Source: Pseudomonadota bacterium
Lineage (GTDB): Bacteria > Pseudomonadota > Gammaproteobacteria > Burkholderiales > Burkholderiaceae_E
DNA length: 12,693 nt
Direction: 5' to 3'
Assembly (NCBI GenBank): GCA_023388075.1
Contig: JAEWGX010000011.1
Location: 1-12,693 of the forward strand
Shown: positions 1 to 6,061 of the stretch, piece after piece
How the letters are laid out: each line of letters starts with the position of its first letter
How positions within the stretch are numbered: the stretch's first letter is position 1
Program-made: the position numbers and the translations under genes
The notes under the pieces: generated by a model
Told to the model about the DNA's origin: nothing
What the model saw: the letters and a program-made list of their open reading frames with translations, nothing else
Databases searched by the model: none

Positions 1-2
1 CC

Positions 3-767
3 TCGTCGCTTTTCCGGTTGGCCCCCTACGTGGTGTTCGGCTGCATGGCGCTTGCCTGCGGCATCATCCCGTCGCTCGCCACCGAGGTGCCGCTCGCCAG
101 GGTGGCGGACGCGATCGCGCTGGTCGGCCTGTTCGCCGTGGCTCGGGTCTTCATCTCGCTCGCCGCGATGGACGTCGGCACCGCCTTCGGCGCCATGGGC
201 GCGCGCCGCGAGATGCTGGTGGGATTCCTGGCCGAGCCGGCGCTGCTGATGGTGCTGTTCCACGCCTCGCTCATCTCACGGTCGACCTCGCTCGCCACCA
301 TCGTGGACACGCTGACGACCCGGGAGCTGATGATCTATCCCGGGCTCGCCTTCACCGGCGTGGCCTTCACCATGATCTCGCTCGCCGAGAACGCACGGGT
401 TCCCGTGGACAACCCCGCCACGCACCTCGAGCTCACGATGATCCACGAGGCGCTGGTCCTGGAGTACTCCGCCCGGCATCTCGCGCTGATCGAATGGGCG
501 GCGAGCCTCAAGCTGTATGCCTATTCGTGCATCGGCCTGGCGCTCTTCGTCCCCTGGGGAGTCGCTTCCGGACACTCGCTGCCGGGGCTGCTCGTGGCCT
601 TGCCGGTGCTGGTGGCCAAGCTGGCCGTCGGCGGCGCCGTGCTGGCCGCCCTCGAGACCGCAAGCGCCAAGATGCGCATCTTTCGCGTGCCCGAGTTCCT
701 CGCGACCGCTTTCCTGCTCGCGGTGATCGGCATGCTGGTCCATATCCTGCTCTTCGCGGGCGATTGA
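3..767 (+). CDS. hyfC: Hydrogenase-4 component C / NuoH-like membrane subunit (5' truncated by window edge)
   Basis: This is an integral membrane subunit of a group 4 hydrogenase-type or complex-I-like module. It belongs to the NuoH/HycD/HyfC family, which anchors the soluble electron-transfer arm to the membrane pump. The frame is open from base 3 with no stop, and the visible 254 residues begin inside the protein, so roughly the first 50-60 residues of a protein usually just over 300 aa lie upstream. Several hydrophobic helices are visible. The family's acidic loop is clear: HLELTMIHEALVLEYSARH followed by LALIEWAASLKL, which matches HyfC/HycD closely. A TTG at 18 could be mistaken for the start, but the upstream codons (SSLFR) continue the family sequence. 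It ends at TGA 765-767 and is followed after 82 bases by hyfE. The family assignment is firm. The function in this organism depends on the cysteine-poor HyfG downstream. Confidence 0.9.
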   Translation, partial: SSLFRLAPYVVFGCMALACGIIPSLATEVPLARVADAIALVGLFAVARVFISLAAMDVGTAFGAMGARREMLVGFLAEPALLMVLFHASLISRSTSLATIVDTLTTRELMIYPGLAFTGVAFTMISLAENARVPVDNPATHLELTMIHEALVLEYSARHLALIEWAASLKLYAYSCIGLALFVPWGVASGHSLPGLLVALPVLVAKLAVGGAVLAALETASAKMRIFRVPEFLATAFLLAVIGMLVHILLFAGD

Positions 768-849
768 TGAGCGTGCCCGCCCGGCCGCCCGAAGGGCACG
801 CTCCCTCCCCTGGGGGGGATGTCGCGCTTCGCGCCAGGAGGGCCGTCCA
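768..849. other. hyfC-hyfE spacer with C-run/G-run palindromic element
   Basis: This is the only real gap in an otherwise overlapping operon. It contains GGGCACGC (794-801) followed by a C-run and G-run (CTCCCTCCCC then TGGGGGGG, 801-817) and then a small GCGC-TTC-GCGC hairpin (824-834). A similar GGGCACGC plus CCTCCCC string occurs in the opposite orientation between the solute-binding-protein and permease genes (8118-8150), and a shorter version occurs at 11497-11518. This suggests a dispersed short intergenic repeat. There is no T-run, so a classical terminator is unlikely. A 28-codon frame crosses it but looks like low-complexity read-through of the repeat. Confidence 0.45.
836..841 (+). 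promoter_or_regulatory. Strong ribosome binding site fixing the TTG start of hyfE
   Basis: A perfect AGGAGG lies 8 bases before TTG 850-852. It decides the start of hyfE in favour of this rare codon over the ATG at 901, which would remove the first membrane helix. Confidence 0.8.
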
Positions 850-1509
850 TTGAGCGCGCTGGCCACCCAGTTCATCAACCTGCTCGGCGCCGTGCTGCTG
901 ATGCTGGCCTTCGCGATGATCGCCCAGCGGCGCATCCTCTCGCTCATCCGCCTCTTCACCCTGCAGGGCGCGATCCTCGTGCTGTCGACCCTGATGGTGG
1001 GCTACGTGACCGGGCAGGTGCACCTCTATGCATCGGCCGCGATCACCCTGGCGCTGAAGGTGGTCCTCATCCCGATGCTGCTGCATCGCGTCGTGTCGCG
1101 CCTCGACATACGGTCCGAGGTGGAGACGCTCATCAACATCCCCACCATCATGCTGATCGGGATCCTGGTGGTCATCCTGGCATTCAACCTGGCGCTGCCG
1201 GTGGCGAAGCTCTCCACCTCGCTCGCCGGCGGCACGCTCGGCATCGCGCTGGCCTGCGTGCTGCTCTCCTTCATGATGATGATCACCCGCGCCCGGGCGG
1301 TTCCGCAGGTGATCGGCTTTCTCGCGATGGAGAACAGCCTGTTCTTCGCGGCGACCTCGGCGACATACGGCATGCCGATGGTGGTGGAGCTGGGCGTGGC
1401 GCTCGACGTGCTGATCGGGGTCCTGATTCTCGGCGTCTTCATCTTCCAGATCCGCGAGCGGTTCGACAGTCTCGACATCCGCCACCTCGAGAAGCTGAGG
1501 GACGAATGA
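850..1509 (+). CDS. hyfE: Hydrogenase-4 component E (NuoK-like membrane subunit)
   Basis: A 219-aa, almost entirely hydrophobic protein of the HyfE family, close to the usual length of about 216. HyfE proteins carry a NuoK-like half that contributes a proton path in the membrane arm. Around seven membrane segments can be drawn. Acidic residues sit inside the C-terminal hydrophobic half: E161 in GFLAMENSLFF, and E180 and D186 in MVVELGVALDVL. These are candidates for ion translocation by analogy with NuoK. The tail (IFQIRERFDSLDIRHLEKLRDE in outline, from residue 198) is cytoplasmic-looking and charged. The start is TTG 850 with an AGGAGG in front. The stop TGA 1507-1509 overlaps the ATG of hyfF (ATGA), indicating translational coupling. 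There is no HyfD-like gene between C and E, unlike the E. coli hyf operon. Confidence 0.9.
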   Translation: MSALATQFINLLGAVLLMLAFAMIAQRRILSLIRLFTLQGAILVLSTLMVGYVTGQVHLYASAAITLALKVVLIPMLLHRVVSRLDIRSEVETLINIPTIMLIGILVVILAFNLALPVAKLSTSLAGGTLGIALACVLLSFMMMITRARAVPQVIGFLAMENSLFFAATSATYGMPMVVELGVALDVLIGVLILGVFIFQIRERFDSLDIRHLEKLRDE

Positions 1510-2957
1510 AGGCGCTCTTCTTCGTGCTGGGCATTCCGCTGCTGGGCGGGCTCGTGCTCGCGCTGGTGGGGCATCGGGACCGGGCGCGCGACCTCAATGT
1601 GGCGTTCAGCCTGGGGACGCTGCTCGCCGCGGCCGTGCTAACGGCGGAGGTGGTCTCCGAAGGCTCCCGCTTCGCCTGGGACAAGGAATTCTTCATCGAT
1701 CCGCTCAACGTGTTCCTGGTGGCGTTGACCGCCTTCGTCGGCTTCACCACGGCGCTCTTCTCGCGCCCTTACATGCAGGTGGAGCGTGACCGCGGAAAGA
1801 TGACGCCTCGGCGGCTGCGCCTCTACCACAGCATGTACCAGGCGTTCACGTTCACCATGCTGCTTGCGCTGACCACCAACAACATGGGGATCCTGTGGGT
1901 GGCGATGGAGGCCGCCACGCTGACCACCGTGCTGCTGGTGAGCGTCTATCGCACCGCGGCGAGCCTGGAGGCGGCGTGGAAGTACTTCATCCTGTGCGGG
2001 GTCGGCATCGCCCAGGCGCTCTTCGGCACGGTGCTGCTCTACATGGCGGCGGAGAAGGTGCTCGGCCACGAGGGCGGAGCGCTGCTGTGGAGCAACCTGG
2101 AGGCGGTGAAGGGCCAGCTCGACCCGGACATCGTCACACTCGCCTTCGTGTTCCTCTTCATCGGCTACGGCACCAAGATCGGACTGGTCCCGTTGCACAA
2201 CTGGTTGCCGGACGCGCATGCCGAGGGACCCACGCCCGTCTCCGCCGTGCTGTCAGGCCTCCTGCTCAACGTCGCTCTCTACGCAGTCCTGCGCTGCAAG
2301 GTGCTCACCGACGGCGCTCTAGGCAGCGGTCTCACTTCGAAGCTGATGATCGGCTTCGGGCTGCTGTCGGTGGTGACCGCGGTGTTCTTCCTGATCCGCC
2401 AGCGCGACGTCAAGCGGATGTTCGCCTACTCCTCGATCGAGCACATGGGGCTGATGACCTTCGCCTTCGGCCTGGGTGGCCCGATCGCCACCTACGCCGG
2501 GCTGCTGCACATGACGGTTCATTCGCTGGTCAAGTCGGCCATCTTCTTCGCGGTGGGCCATGCGTCGCAGACGGCGGGCAGCCAGTCGATGGACGAGATC
2601 CGGGGCCTGATCCGCGTCAGCCCGACGGTGGGGTGGGGCCTCACGCTGGGCGCGCTCGCCATCCTCGGCATGCCGCCGTTCGGCGTGTTCGCGAGCGAGT
2701 TCCTCATCATCACCAGTGCGATGAGCCTGCAGCCCTGGGCGACGCCTTTCCTGCTGCTCGCGCTCGGCATCGCCTTCGCCGCGGTCTTCAGCCGGGTTCA
2801 GCCCATGGTGTTCGGCGAGTCGTCGATGCAGCCGCTGCCGCACCCGCCGGCGCTCGTGCCGGTGTTCCTGCATCTCGGCCTGGGGCTCGCCCTTGGCCTC
2901 TACGTGCCCTCGTACCTGGACGGGTGGTTCCGCCAGGCGTCGCGGCTGCTTGGGTAG
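1506..2957 (+). CDS. hyfF: Hydrogenase-4 component F (NuoL/M/N-type proton-channel subunit)
   Basis: A 483-aa member of the Mrp-antiporter / NuoM-like family that forms a proton channel in complex I and group 4 hydrogenases. Family landmarks are E135 in WVAMEAATL (the conserved membrane glutamate), K224 in GYGTKIGLVPLHNWLPDA, the following broken-helix motif HAEGPTPVSAVLSG (238-251), FAYSSIEHMGLM, and K343 in HSLVKSAIFFAVG. These are the residues expected for a working ion path, so pumping capacity looks intact. The ATG at 1506 overlaps the hyfE stop. The frame is open much further upstream, but that part translates as Arg/His-rich nonsense overlapping hyfE and is not real. The protein is shorter than E. 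coli HyfF (about 526 aa) but similar to actinobacterial HycQ-type proteins (about 480 aa, from memory). It is the only antiporter-like subunit seen here, and a HyfB-like one may lie upstream of the window. Confidence 0.92.
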   Translation: MKALFFVLGIPLLGGLVLALVGHRDRARDLNVAFSLGTLLAAAVLTAEVVSEGSRFAWDKEFFIDPLNVFLVALTAFVGFTTALFSRPYMQVERDRGKMTPRRLRLYHSMYQAFTFTMLLALTTNNMGILWVAMEAATLTTVLLVSVYRTAASLEAAWKYFILCGVGIAQALFGTVLLYMAAEKVLGHEGGALLWSNLEAVKGQLDPDIVTLAFVFLFIGYGTKIGLVPLHNWLPDAHAEGPTPVSAVLSGLLLNVALYAVLRCKVLTDGALGSGLTSKLMIGFGLLSVVTAVFFLIRQRDVKRMFAYSSIEHMGLMTFAFGLGGPIATYAGLLHMTVHSLVKSAIFFAVGHASQTAGSQSMDEIRGLIRVSPTVGWGLTLGALAILGMPPFGVFASEFLIITSAMSLQPWATPFLLLALGIAFAAVFSRVQPMVFGESSMQPLPHPPALVPVFLHLGLGLALGLYVPSYLDGWFRQASRLLG

Positions 2958-2967
2958 GGCGGTCCGG

Positions 2968-4581
2968 ATGATTCATGGATTGGAGCTCGACCTGACGCGG
3001 ATCCACGGACCGCTGCGGATCTGGCGCGGGGTGGTGGACGAGGAACGCTGGAGCGCCGCCGCGGAGGCTGTCGCGCGGGCGGGCGGCCGCCTTGTCGCGC
3101 TTTGGGGACTCGAGCGGCGCGACGGAAGGACCGGGCGCCTCGTCGCGGCCGTCGCCTACGCGCTGCGTGACGGCCTGCTCTGGCTCGAGCTGCCCCTGCC
3201 GCCGGGCAGCGACGAGTATCCCGACGTCTCGCAGTGGCTCCCGTCGTCGAGCCGGATGCAGCGCGCCGCCGCGGACATGGTCGGCATCAGCGCGCGCGGC
3301 GCGTCGGACCGGCGGCCGTGGCTCGATCACGGTCACTGGCTCGAAGGCCTCCCGCCGCTCCGCCAGGGCGCACCGGCAGTCGACGCCGAGCAAGCGCGTG
3401 CCGCGCTCGCGCGCGACCCATCCGAGGATAAGGACTCGAGCCAGCGCCTTGACGGCGAGCCGTACCCGTTCGTGCGGGTCGAAGGCGACGGGGTGCACGA
3501 GATCGCGGTCGGACCGGTCCATGCCGGCATCATCGAGCCCGGCCACTTCCGCTTCTCCGTGGTCGGCGAGAAAGTCCTGCGCCTCGAGGAGCGCCTGGGC
3601 TATGTGCACAAGGGCATCGAGCGTCGAATGAGCGAGCTCGGCCCGCTCGAGGCGCATCGCCTGGCAGGCCGCGCCTGCGGGGATTCGACGGTGGCCTTCG
3701 CCTGGGCGTACTGCATGGCGCTCGAGTCCGCCGCCGGCGTCGCGGTGAGCGGGCGCGCCGAGCGCCTGCGCGCGCTGATGCTCGAGCGGGAACGGGTGGC
3801 GAATCATCTCGGCGACCTGGGGGCGCTCGGCAACGACGCCGGCTTCGCATTGGCTCTCGCGCAGTTCTCGCGGCTACGCGAGGACTGGTTGCGACTGTCA
3901 GGCGAGGTCTTCGGCCACCGCCTGATCATGGACCGGGTCGTACCGGGCGGCGTGGCGGTGGATCCGGCCACCGCCGCGCTCGATCGCATCGCCCGCCAGT
4001 GCGACGCGATCGAGCCCGAAGTCCAGGCGCTGGCGGCCATCTACCGCGAGCATGCCGGCCTGCAGGATCGCTTCGCAGGGACCGGTCGGGTGGCCCCCGA
4101 GCTTGCCGCGCGCCTCGGTCTCACGGGGCTCGCGGGGCGCGCGAGCGGACAGGGGCGGGACCTGCGGGTGGACCAGCCCTCGCGACCGTACGATACGCTC
4201 GGCGTGCGCATCGCGACGCGGCGCGGCGGCGACGTGGCCGCCCGCGTCGAGGTCCGCTTCGCGGAGCTGCTGGAGTCGCTGAGGCTGATCCGCACCCTCT
4301 GCGGCGACGTGCCGGGTGCCCTGCGGGCCGGCCATGCCGTGGTACCGGTGCCGCTGCCCCGGCACCGGGCCTTCGGCGCGGGCTGGGTGGAGGGGTGGCG
4401 TGGCGAGGTCTTCGTGGCGCTCGAGCTCGACGAGGCAGGCACGATCGCGCGGTGCCATCTCCACGATCCATCCTGGCACAACTGGCCGGTGCTGGAGCAT
4501 GCGGTGATCGGCAACATCGTTCCCGACTTCCCCCTGATCAACAAGTCGTTCAATCTCAGCTATTCGGGGCATGACCTCTGA
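2968..4581 (+). CDS. hyfG: HyfG/HycE-like NuoC-NuoD fusion lacking the [NiFe] ligand cysteines (Ehr-type large subunit)
   Basis: A 537-aa large subunit. Residues 1-125 are a NuoC-like domain ending in the hallmark YPDVSQW...DMVGI...DRRPWLDHGHW. After a polar linker (131-166), residues 180-537 are the NuoD / NiFe large-subunit fold (GPVHAGIIEPGHFRF, YVHKGIERRM, MLERERVANHLGDLG). In [NiFe] enzymes the first ligand motif is RxCGxCxxxH; here it is RACGDSTVAF, keeping C237 but with Ser at 240 and no following His. The second motif DPCxxC is replaced by NLSYSG (529-534), with Ser and Gly at the cysteine positions. The protein stops four residues later (TGA 4579-4581), so the C-terminal peptide removed by the hydrogenase maturation protease is absent. 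It therefore cannot hold a normal NiFe(CN)2CO centre and fits the Ehr group. ATG 2968 was chosen because it follows the hyfF stop by 10 bases and begins the NuoC domain. Confidence 0.93.
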   Translation: MIHGLELDLTRIHGPLRIWRGVVDEERWSAAAEAVARAGGRLVALWGLERRDGRTGRLVAAVAYALRDGLLWLELPLPPGSDEYPDVSQWLPSSSRMQRAAADMVGISARGASDRRPWLDHGHWLEGLPPLRQGAPAVDAEQARAALARDPSEDKDSSQRLDGEPYPFVRVEGDGVHEIAVGPVHAGIIEPGHFRFSVVGEKVLRLEERLGYVHKGIERRMSELGPLEAHRLAGRACGDSTVAFAWAYCMALESAAGVAVSGRAERLRALMLERERVANHLGDLGALGNDAGFALALAQFSRLREDWLRLSGEVFGHRLIMDRVVPGGVAVDPATAALDRIARQCDAIEPEVQALAAIYREHAGLQDRFAGTGRVAPELAARLGLTGLAGRASGQGRDLRVDQPSRPYDTLGVRIATRRGGDVAARVEVRFAELLESLRLIRTLCGDVPGALRAGHAVVPVPLPRHRAFGAGWVEGWRGEVFVALELDEAGTIARCHLHDPSWHNWPVLEHAVIGNIVPDFPLINKSFNLSYSGHDL

Positions 4582-5159
4582 TGTGGCGAATCGTCAGGCA
4601 GATCGTACGCACGGGCGTCAGGACCCAACCGCTGGCGGCCGGCGGCACCGGGCGGCGCGACGTTGGACAGCAGGCGCGCGGCATGCCGGCGCCGGCCGCC
4701 GCTTCCCCGGACGGCACGACGGATGGCGACGCGCAGCGGATTCACGACGACATCCTGGCGATCCTCGGCCGCGCGCTTGCGATCCGCATGGTCGACGCCG
4801 GCTCCTGCAACGGCTGCGAGCTGGAGCTGCACGCGCTCGGCAATCCCTACTACAACATCGAAGGGCATGGCATCAGGTTCGTGGCGAGCCCGCGCCATGC
4901 GGACATGCTCGTCGTGACAGGGCCGGTATCGCGCAACATGGCCGAGGCGTTGCGTCGCACCTACGACGCGGTGCCGGATCCCAAGCTGGTCGTGGCCGTC
5001 GGCGACTGCGGTTGCACCGGTGGCATCTTCGGGGAGGGCTACGCGAGCTGCGGCCGGGTCGCGAACGTGATCCCCGTGGACTTCGCCATCAGCGGCTGCC
5101 CGCCGGCGCCCGCGGACATGCTGGCCGGTGTGCTCGAGGCGGTGCGCCGCCGCGCGTGA
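4581..5159 (+). CDS. hyfI: HyfI/HycG-like NuoB-family small subunit, [4Fe-4S] protein
   Basis: A 192-aa small subunit that passes electrons next to the HyfG active-site region. The four expected [4Fe-4S] ligands are present: C76 and C79 in GSCNGCELEL, C143 (or C145) in GDCGCTGGIF, and C173 in SGCPPAP. Their spacing matches NuoB/HycG. PSPRHAD-like and VTGPVSRNM strings between them are also typical. The N-terminus MWRIVRQIVRTGVRT is an amphipathic, basic membrane-associating start as in other group 4 small subunits. Residues 18-52 form an Ala/Gly/Arg/Pro-rich linker that is longer than usual before the first cysteine. The ATG overlaps the hyfG stop by one base (TGATG). This is the last gene of the operon, and no HyfH-like ferredoxin subunit lies between G and I. 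The cluster site looks intact even though the partner's NiFe site is lost. Confidence 0.92.
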   Translation: MWRIVRQIVRTGVRTQPLAAGGTGRRDVGQQARGMPAPAAASPDGTTDGDAQRIHDDILAILGRALAIRMVDAGSCNGCELELHALGNPYYNIEGHGIRFVASPRHADMLVVTGPVSRNMAEALRRTYDAVPDPKLVVAVGDCGCTGGIFGEGYASCGRVANVIPVDFAISGCPPAPADMLAGVLEAVRRRA

Positions 5160-5163
5160 CCGC

Positions 5164-5192
5164 TGGACAAGCGACTTGCATTGCGTTAGCTT
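5164..5192 (+). promoter_or_regulatory. Possible promoter for the gntR gene
   Basis: TGGACA (5164-5169, one mismatch from TTGACA) and TAGCTT (5187-5192, a weak TATAAT match) are separated by 17 bases. The palindrome at 5190-5202 overlaps the -10 end, where a repressor would block initiation. The -10 is poor, so this is only a suggestion. Confidence 0.3.
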
Positions 5193-5202
5193 GTCAGACA
5201 AG
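5190..5202. promoter_or_regulatory. Candidate GntR/FadR-type operator, 13-bp perfect palindrome
   Basis: CTTGTCAGACAAG is a perfect 13-bp palindrome 20 bases upstream of the gntR start. It has the GTC-N-GAC form typical of operators of FadR-subfamily regulators (for example FadR's TGGTCNGACCA). A third half-site GACAAGC lies at 5166-5172 and mirrors GCTTGTC at 5189-5195. Autoregulation by the neighbouring gene product is the simplest reading. Confidence 0.6.
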
Positions 5203-5210
5203 TTGGCACC

Positions 5211-5215
5211 GGAGG
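5211..5215 (+). promoter_or_regulatory. Ribosome binding site of gntR regulator
   Basis: GGAGG, continuing as GGGG, lies 6 bases before ATG 5222. It fixes the start of the regulator within a frame that is open far upstream into hyfI. Confidence 0.7.
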
Positions 5216-5221
5216 GGGCCG

Positions 5222-5998
5222 ATGCAAGCGCAGCACGGAAGCCGGGACAGGCAGGGCGCGTCGGTGCGGGAGAACCTCGCCACCCGGATCGTGCGCGGCC
5301 TCGAAGGCGAGATCCTGCGCGGGGCCCTGAAGCCCGGTGATCGTCTCCCCAGCGAGCATCAGCTCGAGATCCGGTTCGGCGTCAGCAGGGCGGTGGTCCG
5401 CGAAGCGATCACCAGCCTCAAGGCCGAGGGCCTGGTTGCCACTCGCCAGGGCGCCGGCGCATTCGTGCTCCAGTTGCAGCGCGCCCCCACTTTTCGCGTC
5501 GCCCAGGCCGACCTCGCCACGCTCGAAGAGCTGATCCAGATGCTGGAGCTGCGCGCGACCGTCGAGGCACAGGCGGCAGCGCTCGCCGCCGAGCGGCGTT
5601 CGCGTGGCGAGCTCGCCGGCCTGCGCTCGGCGCTCGATCGCATGCGGCGTGACGTCGGGCAGGGCGAGGATGCGGTCGCCCCGGACTTCCAGTTCCACCT
5701 GCGCATCGCGCGGGCGACCGGCAACCGGCATTTCGCCGATTTCATCGACTATCTCGGGACGATGCTGATCCCGCGCACGCGCGTGAACCTCGTCGGCCGC
5801 GATCCCGCGAGGCGCCGCGGCTACCTCGACGGCGTCAACCACGAGCACGAACGGATCTACCGCGCAATCGCGGACAGGGACCCGGATGGCGCGCGTGCCG
5901 CGATGCAGGCGCACCTGACGCGCAGCCGTGACCGCCTGCATGCCGCGGCGACGCGGCAAGGCAGGACGACCCCCCGCGGAGGCGCGCCGCCGCCCTGA
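5222..5998 (+). CDS. GntR-family transcriptional regulator, FadR subfamily (FCD domain)
   Basis: A 258-aa DNA-binding regulator. Residues 14-84 form the GntR winged helix-turn-helix: LEGEILRGALKPGDRLPSE, then FGVSRAVVREAITSLKAEGL with the wing GAGAFV. Residues 100-240 are an all-helical FCD ligand domain. Its usual metal-site residues are visible as D155 and H159 (DFQFH), H209 (EHERIYRAI) and H231 (MQAHL), so a metal-assisted carboxylate ligand is plausible for this subfamily. The C-terminal 18 residues are basic and Pro/Gly-rich and probably disordered. The start ATG 5222 is backed by GGAGG. It lies 62 bases after hyfI, behind a perfect palindrome, and 63 bases before the solute-binding-protein gene in the same direction. 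It most likely controls the ABC importer and itself; control of the upstream hyf genes is less likely. The ligand is unknown. Confidence 0.92.
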   Translation: MQAQHGSRDRQGASVRENLATRIVRGLEGEILRGALKPGDRLPSEHQLEIRFGVSRAVVREAITSLKAEGLVATRQGAGAFVLQLQRAPTFRVAQADLATLEELIQMLELRATVEAQAAALAAERRSRGELAGLRSALDRMRRDVGQGEDAVAPDFQFHLRIARATGNRHFADFIDYLGTMLIPRTRVNLVGRDPARRRGYLDGVNHEHERIYRAIADRDPDGARAAMQAHLTRSRDRLHAAATRQGRTTPRGGAPPP

Positions 5999-6008
5999 CT
6001 CGCGCGAG
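5999..6008. repeat. Small perfect palindrome between gntR and the ABC operon
   Basis: CTCGCGCGAG directly follows the gntR stop. Flanking TGA and TCA extend it to an imperfect 17-base inverted repeat with one extra G. It could be a small hairpin or an operator. It does not resemble the palindrome upstream of gntR. The rest of the 63-base gap shows no convincing promoter. Confidence 0.3.
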
Positions 6009-6050
6009 GTCACGAGGTTGCTGGCACGACGCAGACGAAACGAAGAGAGG

Positions 6051-6056
6051 GGAGGG
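6051..6056 (+). promoter_or_regulatory. Ribosome binding site of solute-binding protein gene
   Basis: GGAGGG sits in a purine-rich tract (GAGAGGGGAGGG) 5 bases before ATG 6062. It is the strongest site in the ABC operon, in keeping with the high expression usual for binding proteins. Confidence 0.75.
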
Positions 6057-6061
6057 TTCAC

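Noticed and set aside
767..853. 28-codon frame bridging hyfC and hyfE with overlaps at both ends
   Set aside because: It is too short, Pro/Gly/Arg-rich, and made of the C-run/G-run element. hyfE has its own AGGAGG site, so no coupling frame is needed.
819..1505. Long upstream extension of the hyfF frame
   Set aside because: It overlaps hyfE in another frame and encodes Arg/His-rich nonsense. ATG 1506 at the hyfE stop gives the family N-terminus.
2893..2967. Upstream start for hyfG at 2893
   Set aside because: It would overlap the end of hyfF by 65 bases and add a Cys/Arg-rich segment not seen in NuoC-like domains.
1..5159. Working formate hydrogenlyase
   Set aside because: The large subunit lacks the NiFe ligands and maturation tail, and no formate dehydrogenase is visible.
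5160..5221. Rho-independent terminator after hyfI
   Set aside because: The palindrome has no loop room and no T-run. It fits an operator better than a terminator.
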